Below are positions 8,698-17,481 of a DNA stretch of 64,000 nt, piece by piece. This DNA comes from Saprospiraceae bacterium UBA1994. GTDB lineage: Bacteria; Bacteroidota; Bacteroidia; Chitinophagales; Saprospiraceae. Every line of letters starts with the position of its first letter. Position 1 is the stretch's first letter. The DNA lies in NCBI GenBank assembly GCA_002335865.1, contig DDCY01000017.1:45003-109002 (forward strand), in the 5' to 3' direction. The position numbers and the translations under genes were made by a program. The notes below the pieces were generated by a model that was not told where the DNA came from, did no database searches, and was given only the letters and a program-made list of their open reading frames with translations.

Positions 8698-9921
8698 CTA
8701 ATGCTCCGACCACTCTACTGCATCGAGATCAACTCCTTCTTTAAACATCTCCCAGATAGGACTTAAGTCTCTCATGTGGTTTACTCCTTTAGAGATCATA
8801 GCTATTGTCTGGTCAATCTCCTCTTCAGTAGTAAACTTTCCTAAGCTAAACCTTAGCGAAGAGTGTGCTAGATCATCTCCTAGCCCTAATGCAATAAGTA
8901 CATAAGATGGCTCCAATGATGCCGAAGTACAGGCCGACCCTGATGATACTGCTATGGTTTGGTTGAATGTCATCATAAGACCTTCTCCCTCTACGTGCTT
9001 AAACGAAATGTTGGTTACGTGAGGCATGCGATGCTCTACATTGCCATTAACATATACTTCTTCTAGGGTATCTTTGAATGCATTCTCTAGTTTATCTCTT
9101 AGTACAGACAGCCTTGCTGCATCGTCGTCCATCTCTTGCATAGCAATCTCTGCGGCCTTACCAAAACCTACGATACCCGGCACATTAAGCGTACCCGACC
9201 TCATGCCTCTCTCGTGGCCACCGCCATCTATCTGTGATGTTACCTTTACTCTTGGGTTCTTTCTGTTCACAAAAAGAGCCCCTACTCCTTTTGGACCATA
9301 CATCTTGTGTGCAGTAAACGCCATTAAATGTATCCCCAGCTCTTTTGGATGGGTCTTGATTTTTCCAACAACCTGAGTGGCATCAGACATAAATAATACA
9401 CCATGCTTTTCGCAGAGTTCGCCTATTTCTTTCATAGGCTGTATTACCCCTGTCTCGTTGTTTGCCCACATAATAGAGATCAGTACGGTCTTATCTGTAA
9501 TCGCAGCCTCTAATGCTGCTAGATCTACAAGACCATCTCTCTTTACGTCAAGATACGTTACCTCACCTCCCATCTTCTCTACTTTCTTACAAGCGTCGAG
9601 TACAGCTTTGTGCTCTGTCTTCAGTGTTATGATGTGATTACCCTTACGGCTATACATTTCAAACACCCCTTTGATCCCAAGGTTGTCCGCTTCTGTAGCG
9701 CCCGATGTAAAAATAATCTCTTTGCTATCTACTGCCAACAAGTTTCCGATTTGCTCTCTTGCATAATCCACGGCCTCTTCAGCTTGCCATCCAAATGGAT
9801 GGTTGCGACTAGCTGCATTGCCCGGTGTCTGATAAAAGAAAGGTAACATTGCCTCAACTGCTCTTGGGTCACAAGGGGTAGTCGAGTTATTGTCAAGATA
9901 TATTAGTTTTTGAGAACCCAT
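8698..9921 (-). CDS. iscS: Cysteine desulfurase IscS
   Basis: A 407-residue PLP enzyme that takes sulfur from cysteine and loads it onto IscU and other acceptors. The start is the ATG at 9919-9921. Visible features are the N-terminal YLDNNSTTP block, the PLP lysine in FTAHKMYGPKG (K206), the aspartate in MSDATQ, and the mobile catalytic loop SSGSACTSASLEPSYVL with C331. The 12-residue-type loop and length place it with group I (IscS/NifS) rather than SufS. It heads the iscS-iscU-iscA operon; a TATATTTG promoter box lies 47 bases upstream. No iscR-like regulator is adjacent. Confidence 0.94.
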   Translation of the reverse strand: MGSQKLIYLDNNSTTPCDPRAVEAMLPFFYQTPGNAASRNHPFGWQAEEAVDYAREQIGNLLAVDSKEIIFTSGATEADNLGIKGVFEMYSRKGNHIITLKTEHKAVLDACKKVEKMGGEVTYLDVKRDGLVDLAALEAAITDKTVLISIMWANNETGVIQPMKEIGELCEKHGVLFMSDATQVVGKIKTHPKELGIHLMAFTAHKMYGPKGVGALFVNRKNPRVKVTSQIDGGGHERGMRSGTLNVPGIVGFGKAAEIAMQEMDDDAARLSVLRDKLENAFKDTLEEVYVNGNVEHRMPHVTNISFKHVEGEGLMMTFNQTIAVSSGSACTSASLEPSYVLIALGLGDDLAHSSLRFSLGKFTTEEEIDQTIAMISKGVNHMRDLSPIWEMFKEGVDLDAVEWSEH

Positions 9922-10366
9922 TATATGGTATTGTTTTTTAATTTGGAGACGATTTGATTTAAGCCTGCAAATATAACCATATTCTACCTAAAAGGTTTGA
10001 AACACCTTGGATTTAGGTCTCAAGACTTTTGCTTTCATAAGTCAAGGACAATGCACCGGGATTCAACGCTAGATTTACCGCAGAAATAGCTGTTTTGAAG
10101 CTACAGCGCCAAACGGAACCCGTATACCTAAAGATATTTCAATAGTTGCGTACAGCCCACTAAGCGCCTTAGTTATTTCAATAATATATTGGCCTATATT
10201 TGTTATCTGAAACACCCATGCCGATGACCACCTAATCTGTCATAGATAAAATAATGGGTTTGACGTAAATCAAACTTAACTAGCTATTACGTACGTCTCG
10301 GTATAAAACCAATATTTTATGTGCTTTTGTAGCACGTGATAGTATATCAAACAAAGAAGAAAAACG
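9922..10366. other. Intergenic region between divergent iscS and the mutase-like gene
   Basis: About 445 bases without a convincing gene. Besides the iscS promoter box I looked for a cobalamin or other riboswitch upstream of the mutase-like gene and saw no recognisable B12-box or tRNA-like element. Confidence 0.5.
9968..9975 (-). promoter_or_regulatory. Candidate -7 promoter box for iscSUA
   Basis: Read on the minus strand the bases are TATATTTG, an exact match to the Bacteroidota -7 consensus TAnnTTTG, 47 bases upstream of the iscS ATG. I do not see a good TTTG -33 element at the usual 19-21 base spacing. Confidence 0.45.
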
Positions 10367-11302
10367 TTGGAAAAAAGACTAGAAATAAATCAAATATTCG
10401 CTAAGCCCACAGTATCTGAGTGGGTAGCTAAAATTAATAAGGACCTAAAGGGAGCTAAGACGGCTGATGACCTGCATTACTCTATCGAAGAAGGACTGGC
10501 AGTCAGTGCTATTCAAGCACATTCCCCACAAGACTTTAAGCCCATATCTCGTAATCGAGACCACACAATAGCCTGCCACATAGATACTCGCGAAGTCAAT
10601 TGTAACGCCAACATCAAAAGCTTACTCAATGTCGGTGTCAACACTCTCGTCATTGATGTTTATGTAAACGTAGATTATGCTGAAGTGTTAAATGGAGTGA
10701 TACTAGACTATATACAGGTGGTAATCTGTCCTATGGAAGAAGGTGCCGAACAAAAAGTGTTGTGTTACATTAAGGAAAGGGGCGGGGACATGAACAAGAT
10801 CTATAGTCCTAGTTCTAGACGTAAAACTATACACATACCCTTTTCTAGATCTGTAAGTGACCAATTGGCCCAATTGCTCCATAAAGTTAACAACAGCACT
10901 AGTGATGATATTTTGCTGATATTAGATGGTCAAAAAGATTTTTTATCAGAAGTAGCAAAAATAAGAGCTGGACACATCCTGCTCGCTAATCTAAATAAAG
11001 CACTCAATAAAGAAATAAAATACCGCCTTCTCTCCCAAACCAAACCTTCAACTAAAGGGGTGCACGAACTTATACAGTCGTCTTATATGGGATTGGCTTC
11101 AATCATCGGAGAAGCTGACGGAATTGTATCTGTAGCACTGGACCCTAAGTATAAACTCAATGCAGTGCACACCTATAATCTTATTGTTATGGAGTCCTAT
11201 ATAGGTAAAGTAAGAGATCCTGCGGCAGGCAGTGATCTGATAGAAGAAATGACAGAAGCGATCTGTAAAAAAAGTTGGGCGGCGTTTATCGAAAAAGTCT
11301 AA
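10367..11302 (+). CDS. Shortened methylmalonyl-CoA mutase small-subunit-like protein
   Basis: A 311-residue protein whose beginning (IFAKPTVSEWVAKINKDLKG, then SIEEGLAVSAI) resembles the N-terminus of the methylmalonyl-CoA mutase small subunit (MutA), and whose end (VRDPAAGSDLIEEMTEAICKKSWAAFIEKV) resembles the DPAGGSY-to-helix segment near the end of the mutase barrel. MutA proteins are normally about 450-620 residues, so part of the barrel and the whole cobalamin-type C-terminal domain appear to be missing. The start must be the TTG at 10367, because a stop closes the frame at 10340-10342 and there is no ATG. No large subunit (mutB) is adjacent. It may be a structural subunit of an unlinked mutase or a decaying gene. 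Confidence 0.55.
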   Translation: MEKRLEINQIFAKPTVSEWVAKINKDLKGAKTADDLHYSIEEGLAVSAIQAHSPQDFKPISRNRDHTIACHIDTREVNCNANIKSLLNVGVNTLVIDVYVNVDYAEVLNGVILDYIQVVICPMEEGAEQKVLCYIKERGGDMNKIYSPSSRRKTIHIPFSRSVSDQLAQLLHKVNNSTSDDILLILDGQKDFLSEVAKIRAGHILLANLNKALNKEIKYRLLSQTKPSTKGVHELIQSSYMGLASIIGEADGIVSVALDPKYKLNAVHTYNLIVMESYIGKVRDPAAGSDLIEEMTEAICKKSWAAFIEKV

Positions 11303-11565
11303 TGTTCGTGGGCTGCCAAAAAGTAGAAATTCTGAAACGCGAGACAAAAAACAGACCGAATTATAAGAAACTCTAAATTGATCCTTATTAATAATTGGTC
11401 TTTTGAGTTGGGGTCTGACTGCCTTGGAATAATTTGCATCCCAGCTATAAACAACCAAACATTTCTTAAATGTGTCCTTATAGCGATATGTGCTTGAATG
11501 AACATTAAAAGAAATGTGGTGATATCTAAAAACGATTTTAAGAGATCTGAATCTTAATAAAAAAC

Positions 11566-14058
11566 CTAAAACTCTTCTTCAAATTCCTCCTCCTCTGGTA
11601 CAGTGTTTTTCTCCGGCTCAACATACCTATTAGCTCTGTGCTTATCACAATCCAACTCCAACGTCTCGTCTGGTATCACAAATCTTGCCTCGGTGTCAAA
11701 ATTTATAGTTTTATCTGCCTCTACCCTTTTCATAAACTCTCCAAAAAACGGCCTGGCCATCTGACTACCTGCACCATCTGATATAGATCGAAATCTCATA
11801 AACTGCTCCTCGCCGCCTACCCAAGTGCCCACAATTAACTCTGGAGTTATTCCCATAAACCAACCATCTCTGTAGTCGTTTGTTGTTCCTGTTTTACCTC
11901 CTACTTCACTTTTTATGTGACCCAACGCACTTACCGCACTTGCATTTTTAAGCATCTCTACCATTGCGTGATTATACTTCGGATTAAGTGCCTTTCTTTG
12001 CACAGATGTAGCAGCATATATTTGTCTGCCATTTTTGTCTTCGATACTGGTGACGAACATTGGTTTGGTATAAGTACCATCATTCGCGTATACTGTATAA
12101 GCTCCTGTCATGTCCATCACAGATAAATCTGCAGATCCCAAACAAATAGATGGAGAGTTAGGTACCTTACTTTTATCTATCCCGAATTCTGAAACTAAAC
12201 TCCTAACCAATTCTGGATTTCCTATTTCCGTCATCAATTTGACCGAAATGCTATTTTTTGATTTTTTCAAACCTTCTTTTAGCGTTAAATTTTCCTTTGA
12301 AAATCCGTCAGAGTTTGCTGGAGCCCACGACTTGAGCAATCCAAAATTAACGTCATTAGCTGGTATTGTATATTGAATATCTTGTATTTCATAGCAGGGT
12401 GACATGGCAAGATTAGCAATTGCTGTAGTATAGATAAATGGTTTAAATGTAGATCCTACTTGACGATTAGAATTTATGTGATCGTACTGGAAATATTTAT
12501 GGTTAATGCCTCCTACCCAAGTCCTGACATAGCCTGTCTTGGGATCTACGGCCATAGAGCCCAATTGCATATGCATCATGTGATATTTAATGCTATCTCT
12601 AGGGCTCATTGTCACAGTCTTCTCTCCGCTCGCGGTATACGCGAATACGTTCATTGGTATTTTCTTGGCGAATACTTTCTTTGATTTTTTTTGTAATGCG
12701 CTCCATTTATTTTTTAAAACTGGCCAATATCCACTCGCCAATATTTCCTTGTATATCTCTGATTGCTTCTTCGTAATATCTCCTTGTTTTATTAATTTAG
12801 CTAGGTGTCCAACTTTTGTATCTTCAGCAAATAGTCTAAAAATATCTCCATCTAAAAGCCTTGCACCCTTTATCTCTGCAGAAATTTTACTCGTAATTTC
12901 TGACAAGTGCGATGCTCTCATTTTTTTAAATCTCTCTGTGGTTCTTACTTTCCGATTAAGACTCGCTTTACGCCCTTTCTTTTGCGCTTCATTGGCCTTA
13001 TATGTCCAAATATCCTTGTCCTTCCATCTAGAGAAAAACTTTTCCTGCAACTTACTCATATGTACTTTAAGTGATGCCTCTGCATGACGTTGCATATCCT
13101 TATCTAAGGTAGTTTTGATAATAAGACCGTCTGTGTAAATATTATACTTTGTCCCATCTGGCTTTGTAATATTTTTATTTTTAAGAAGATTTTTTACCCA
13201 CTTTTTAAGTTCTGCCCGAAAATATGGTGCTGGACCTTCATAGTGATTTGTCCTTTTAAAATTGGACATATTTATTGGCTTCCCATCTAGAATTTTATAT
13301 TCTTCCTTGGTGATGTATCCGTTCTTCACCATTTGATTCATCACTACAGACCTTCTGCGTAATGCATTATCGGGCTTTCGTACGGGGTTGTAATACGAAG
13401 GGTTTTTTAGCATGCCCACCAATATCGCAGATTCGTCAATTGAGAGTTCTGATTGACCTTTGCCAAAATATGTTTTTGCAGCTGCGCTGATGCCATCAGA
13501 TTCATAGAGGAAATCATATTTATTAAGATACATTGCCATAATCTCTCCTTTGGTATATCTCTTTTCAAATTCTGTAGCGATAACCAACTCTTTAAGTTTT
13601 TGCCAACTTCTCAAAACTATGTTTCGGCTTCTTTTTGTAAAAAACTGTTTGGCCAACTGCTGAGTTATCGTACTAGCTCCTCCTTTCTTTCCAAGATATA
13701 CAAATGCTCTAATCGTACTTCTAACATCTATTCCTGTATGATCAAAATATCTTTCATCTTCTGTAGCAACAAGTGCATTAACAATATTGGGGTTTAACTC
13801 TTCGAATCTAACATTCTTTCGATTATATTTAAAGAAGGCACCTAACGACCGATCTCTGTGATCAAGTATTTGAGTGGCTAATTCGATATTAGGGTTTTCT
13901 AGTTCGCTCGTATCTGGTAGCTGTGTAGTAGATATCAACACGAAAACAGCAATCAGAGCAAATATTCCCGCGAATACAGAAAGCCACATAATTTTGATAT
14001 AGCTTCCAAATGAACTCTCTGTCTTCGGTTTCTTTTTATTCGATTTCTTCTGAGCCAT
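11566..14058 (-). CDS. Penicillin-binding protein 1A (bifunctional transglycosylase/transpeptidase)
   Basis: An 830-residue class A PBP that polymerises lipid II glycan and cross-links peptides in the periplasm. A lysine-rich cytoplasmic tail is followed by one membrane segment (about 20-44). The GT51 glycosyltransferase domain shows TEDERYFDHTGID (about 99-111, catalytic glutamate) and GGASTITQQLAKQ. The transpeptidase domain has STFK with the nucleophile at about residue 536, a KSKNS motif and KTGTT at about 720. An insertion rich in lysine occupies about 345-480, which makes the protein slightly longer than many homologues. The C-terminus is a glutamate-rich tail. Gene neighbours are unrelated and separated by long gaps. 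Confidence 0.93.
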   Translation of the reverse strand: MAQKKSNKKKPKTESSFGSYIKIMWLSVFAGIFALIAVFVLISTTQLPDTSELENPNIELATQILDHRDRSLGAFFKYNRKNVRFEELNPNIVNALVATEDERYFDHTGIDVRSTIRAFVYLGKKGGASTITQQLAKQFFTKRSRNIVLRSWQKLKELVIATEFEKRYTKGEIMAMYLNKYDFLYESDGISAAAKTYFGKGQSELSIDESAILVGMLKNPSYYNPVRKPDNALRRRSVVMNQMVKNGYITKEEYKILDGKPINMSNFKRTNHYEGPAPYFRAELKKWVKNLLKNKNITKPDGTKYNIYTDGLIIKTTLDKDMQRHAEASLKVHMSKLQEKFFSRWKDKDIWTYKANEAQKKGRKASLNRKVRTTERFKKMRASHLSEITSKISAEIKGARLLDGDIFRLFAEDTKVGHLAKLIKQGDITKKQSEIYKEILASGYWPVLKNKWSALQKKSKKVFAKKIPMNVFAYTASGEKTVTMSPRDSIKYHMMHMQLGSMAVDPKTGYVRTWVGGINHKYFQYDHINSNRQVGSTFKPFIYTTAIANLAMSPCYEIQDIQYTIPANDVNFGLLKSWAPANSDGFSKENLTLKEGLKKSKNSISVKLMTEIGNPELVRSLVSEFGIDKSKVPNSPSICLGSADLSVMDMTGAYTVYANDGTYTKPMFVTSIEDKNGRQIYAATSVQRKALNPKYNHAMVEMLKNASAVSALGHIKSEVGGKTGTTNDYRDGWFMGITPELIVGTWVGGEEQFMRFRSISDGAGSQMARPFFGEFMKRVEADKTINFDTEARFVIPDETLELDCDKHRANRYVEPEKNTVPEEEEFEEEF

Positions 14059-14959
14059 AGGTTTCTATGCTTAAATATTGTAGATAACAATCCAAGTGAA
14101 TACGAATCTTTTAAACTCTTCGCCAAAAGAATTACTAACGGGTAAAAGTATCTAAAAAATTTAATATATTATAATTAAAACACATGTGTATTGGCCTCAT
14201 ATTCTAATGTTTGAGACAAAATTTGTCTAGTTGTATATCTATGGGTGCGCGTTTTTAGTTAATAACGAAAATTCGTAGTTGGTTATTGAGTGCGTATTAA
14301 AATTGCATATAAAAGGTAATGAAAATAAACACCAAATGGGAACGTATCCCTAGGGGTATAAAAACAAATGCCACCACCCTTTTGACCCGAATTTTTCCGT
14401 AAAAAACATCTTTAGAGCACCATGCTGAAAAGGCCAAGTTCAGTAAATATCAATAATTTAAAACAACTACTGTATAGGTTTTTCTAGAGCCAAAGGCGCT
14501 ATCTATAGATTACGATCTGAACAATTTTAGCGTTAGGATATATTTAATACAAACACCAACGAGGACTAAAACAAAATCAATAAGAAGGCCGAGAATATAC
14601 AGAGGCTCTGGCCGGAAAAGGCGAGGTCATATAAGGTGCCAAAGAATTGAAAGGTAAATTTTTCTCCGTAATGAAGTTGTTGTTAAATGGGTTGATCTGA
14701 TTTTTTGAAAAGGGTAAAATTTAAATTAAAAGGCTGTTCGCTGTTCTTAGATTGTCGCCAATGCTACGGAGTTTAATCGCTGGATCAGATAATATATAAT
14801 CTTTTTTAGAATAAACTTCAACGTAACATTGTGCGGTACTGCTATTAAGAAACTGTGCTACAACAAAAATCCCAAAGAACCGCAGGCCTTTGGGATTTGT
14901 ACATTCTTAGGTGTCACTAAATACACCTTTCACTCTTTTTTACCTAAAGAAAAACCTAG
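14059..14959. other. Long intergenic region without a recognisable gene
   Basis: About 900 bases between the PBP1A and PpiD-like genes, both on the minus strand. I see only very short open frames (for example 27 codons beginning at the ATG near 14320), none recognisable. Small palindromes occur: ACACATGTGT at 14180-14189 and AGACAAA-A-TTTGTCT at 14214-14228. The ppiD terminator is near the right end. No tRNA, tmRNA or RNase P signature was recognised; a species-specific small RNA or decayed gene cannot be excluded. Confidence 0.5.
14868..14897 (-). terminator. Rho-independent terminator downstream of the PpiD-like gene
   Basis: AATCCCAAAG at 14868-14877 pairs perfectly with CTTTGGGATT at 14888-14897 around a 10-base loop. 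On the minus strand the stem is followed by TTTTGTTGT. It lies 63 bases beyond the stop codon of the upstream minus-strand gene. Confidence 0.75.
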
Positions 14960-17059
14960 TTAAAAGAAAGTTGCTCTATTGTCTTCGATTTCTACTGTTT
15001 TCTTAAGGGCCTGGATAGTCTTAAGCTCTGCTTGACTTCTAGAAGATCTAGTTTTAAGTTGTCTCATCTGTGGTATATTTGCAACCGTTCCTTCTGTCTT
15101 ATCTGTAGGTGACACTAAAAAAACTCCTGAGCTACCAATTACTGCTGACGTACCGTTTACGTCCGTAGCGAATGCTTTCGCAATTACCTTGTTTTCAGAT
15201 CCGATACCTGGGATGAATGAAGCGCCCATAGATACATTATCTGCTGTACTAACTTCAGCACCATACTTAATTGCTACTGCCGAAAGATCTGAACCTAATG
15301 ATCCTATAATGGATTCAGCTTTCTTAATGTTGACTAAAGTAGGCTCTAATGTATTGCGCATAGACTCAGCCGAAAACATTCCTGGCTTCTGTATACTCTT
15401 TAGTAATGTTATTACATACTTGTTGTCAAAATAGTTGACTTTGTCACTGTATGAATATACCGTGGGAGACACTTCCCCAACCTGTGTATCAGATTCGTAA
15501 GCCCACTTTATCATATCTCTAGAGCTGTTATCTGATCCCAATACACCTACACTATAATCATTGGCTTTAAGTGGTCCTGATGTCTGAAAATTATACCCCA
15601 TTGCTGAAGCGGCAGTTGACATCGCGGCCATATTTCTATTCTGAGAAACAAGATCATTTATTTTGTCATTTAATAAATCTTGTGTTTCTTCAGAAGGTAT
15701 AATCGGAGTACGTACATAAGCTACTTTAAACTTATCGTTTCTATCGTTGTAAATCAAGTCTTCTACTTTGATAAGATGAACTCCGACCTGTGTTTTCACT
15801 TTATATACTCCCCTAGTCCGACCATTGAACACTACATCATTGAACTCTTTGAGCATTCTTCCTTGTTGGAATGTGCCAAGATCTCCACCATTAACGGCGG
15901 ATCCAGGATCTTGAGAATTGTCTTCTGCTAGATTAGAGAAGCTTGTTCCTTTCTTAAGTTCGTTACGTAGACTGTCAATGAACGCATCAGCAGTTGCAAA
16001 TTCTTCTGGGGTGCCTGTTGTAACCCTTCTTAAAATATGTCTTGCTTCTGCTGAATCCGGCATTACCTTTTTATCAAGAACCTTAGCCACAAAGTATGAT
16101 CCCTGCTCAGAGTATGGACCATATACGTCTCCTACAGACACTTCGTCTAGTTGGTCTTTGAGGCCCTCCGGAAGCTCGTCGTTACTAAAGTATACGCCCG
16201 ACCAAAACCCTCCGTTGTTTAATGCTACTATTGAATCACTATCCGCTGTCGCATTTTTAAGGCTTTGACCTGCTTCAATTACTTCTGTTCTCCACTTAGA
16301 ACTATCTTTTGCAGATGGATATACATCGACTACAGCATACTGCAGTACTCTAGCCTCTTCTTTTGAAGTATATTTTGTTGCGCTTTCCGCCATATACGCT
16401 AAGATCTCTGTATCAGAAACTTCTACCTCTATGTCGATTGCATCAAAAGGTATCTTTACATATGACATGTTCAATGAGCTATTGCTTGCTGCTCCTGTTT
16501 CCTCTACTAAAAAATTGGGTGTATATATCGCCTTGGATACTAGATTGCCTATCTTGGCTTGTAGTTCTGTCTTTTGGATTTGCTTCTCTTGCTCAACCCA
16601 GAAATTTTCAAACTGTGGCGCCAAGGACTCGTTACCTTCAATTAATTGCTTGTGTTGTTGAAGTGTCGCTCTATCTACTTGCCCTGTCTGGCTATTACGA
16701 TAATTGTTTGTGATTATAGGGCTTAGTCTATTTCCAAATTGTAGGTCCATAAGCTCAGCTTTAGTCACCCCTAGACCAAGTTCATTTGCCTGCTCTTCAA
16801 CAATTGCTTTCTCTACGAAAAATTCCCAAAGGTTTGCTCTTCTAGAAAACACATCGGGGTTTCCGCTATATAGTGCTGTTTCTGCTTTGCTGAACTCTCT
16901 GTAATCAAGCTTCTGTCCTGCGATCTCCCCCATATTCATCGCTGCTCCTCCCCTATTCGCATTTCCTTGCATATCCATAAGAATAAATGCCGCCAATGCA
17001 AAACCGAGAACAATCAGTACAAACCAAAAATTCTTTCTAATAGTACCTATTAATGCCAT
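14960..17059 (-). CDS. PpiD/SurA-like membrane-anchored peptidyl-prolyl isomerase
   Basis: A 699-residue periplasmic foldase-type protein. It has a short cytoplasmic start, one membrane anchor (about 11-30, FWFVLIVLGFALAAFILMDM), a SurA_N-like chaperone region (about 45-190, including LWEFFVEKAIVEEQANELG) and a parvulin domain at about 340-445 (AEARHILRRVTTGTPEEF, then GGDLGTFQQGRMLKEFNDVVF and VGVHLIKV). A second, degenerate parvulin-like segment may follow. Architecture and length match PpiD, which helps outer-membrane and secreted proteins leave the translocon. A strong promoter lies about 100 bases upstream and a hairpin terminator downstream, so it is probably transcribed alone. Confidence 0.9.
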   Translation of the reverse strand: MALIGTIRKNFWFVLIVLGFALAAFILMDMQGNANRGGAAMNMGEIAGQKLDYREFSKAETALYSGNPDVFSRRANLWEFFVEKAIVEEQANELGLGVTKAELMDLQFGNRLSPIITNNYRNSQTGQVDRATLQQHKQLIEGNESLAPQFENFWVEQEKQIQKTELQAKIGNLVSKAIYTPNFLVEETGAASNSSLNMSYVKIPFDAIDIEVEVSDTEILAYMAESATKYTSKEEARVLQYAVVDVYPSAKDSSKWRTEVIEAGQSLKNATADSDSIVALNNGGFWSGVYFSNDELPEGLKDQLDEVSVGDVYGPYSEQGSYFVAKVLDKKVMPDSAEARHILRRVTTGTPEEFATADAFIDSLRNELKKGTSFSNLAEDNSQDPGSAVNGGDLGTFQQGRMLKEFNDVVFNGRTRGVYKVKTQVGVHLIKVEDLIYNDRNDKFKVAYVRTPIIPSEETQDLLNDKINDLVSQNRNMAAMSTAASAMGYNFQTSGPLKANDYSVGVLGSDNSSRDMIKWAYESDTQVGEVSPTVYSYSDKVNYFDNKYVITLLKSIQKPGMFSAESMRNTLEPTLVNIKKAESIIGSLGSDLSAVAIKYGAEVSTADNVSMGASFIPGIGSENKVIAKAFATDVNGTSAVIGSSGVFLVSPTDKTEGTVANIPQMRQLKTRSSRSQAELKTIQALKKTVEIEDNRATFF

Positions 17060-17481
17060 TTCTATAAATTATTGTTGTTTATTATAACTGGGCTGATAAT
17101 GAATTTGATACATATTTAAAACATTATAATCGACTCAATATCAGGGTCCAAAAGTGCCGCAAAGCTAAGTTATTTAAAGTATTTAACAAACTAATCGTAT
17201 ACGATAGTCCGCATATCTCTAATTGTAGCATTTCTTATACGAACATTAGATAATATAGAGTTTTGAGAAAGGCGACGCCTTTAATATGACAACCAAGTAT
17301 AGTGAATATTGCCTCATGGACGGACGTTGTTTTATTGAAGATAAACCCAACATTATTTCGTGTTGAGCGTTAAAGGATGAGAAAGTTGATAAGTTTGAAT
17401 GTGTTTTTATCATAATGGCTATAAGTATCTGGTTAAGAATTGCGACTTTTGTGGTCACTTACAATATCAATATTACCATAC
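17060..17481. other. Intergenic region between divergent ppiD-like and acyl-CoA dehydrogenase genes
   Basis: About 420 bases carrying the ppiD-like promoter (17160-17190, minus) and, on the plus strand, a TAAGTTTG box at 17390-17397 that could be the -7 element of the acyl-CoA dehydrogenase gene (start 17482); a TTG at 17363-17365 is the nearest -33 candidate but the 24-base spacer is long. No gene is recognisable. Confidence 0.5.
17160..17190 (-). promoter_or_regulatory. Bacteroidota-type promoter of the PpiD-like gene
   Basis: On the minus strand: TTTG (17190-17187), a 19-base spacer, then TAGCTTTG (17167-17160). Both elements and the spacing fit the phylum's -33 TTTG / -7 TAnnTTTG consensus. 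It predicts a transcript with a leader of roughly 90 bases before the ATG at 17059. Confidence 0.6.

Noticed and set aside
9026..9846. Plus-strand frames opposite iscS
   Set aside because: iscS motifs on the minus strand span the whole interval; these frames are serine/proline-rich shadows.
9976..10366. Cobalamin riboswitch upstream of the mutase-like gene
   Set aside because: No B12-box or recognisable paired core could be found by eye.
12590..13087. 165-codon plus-strand frame opposite PBP1A
   Set aside because: The PBP1A gene on the minus strand is unambiguous; the frame is a shadow with no plausible domain.
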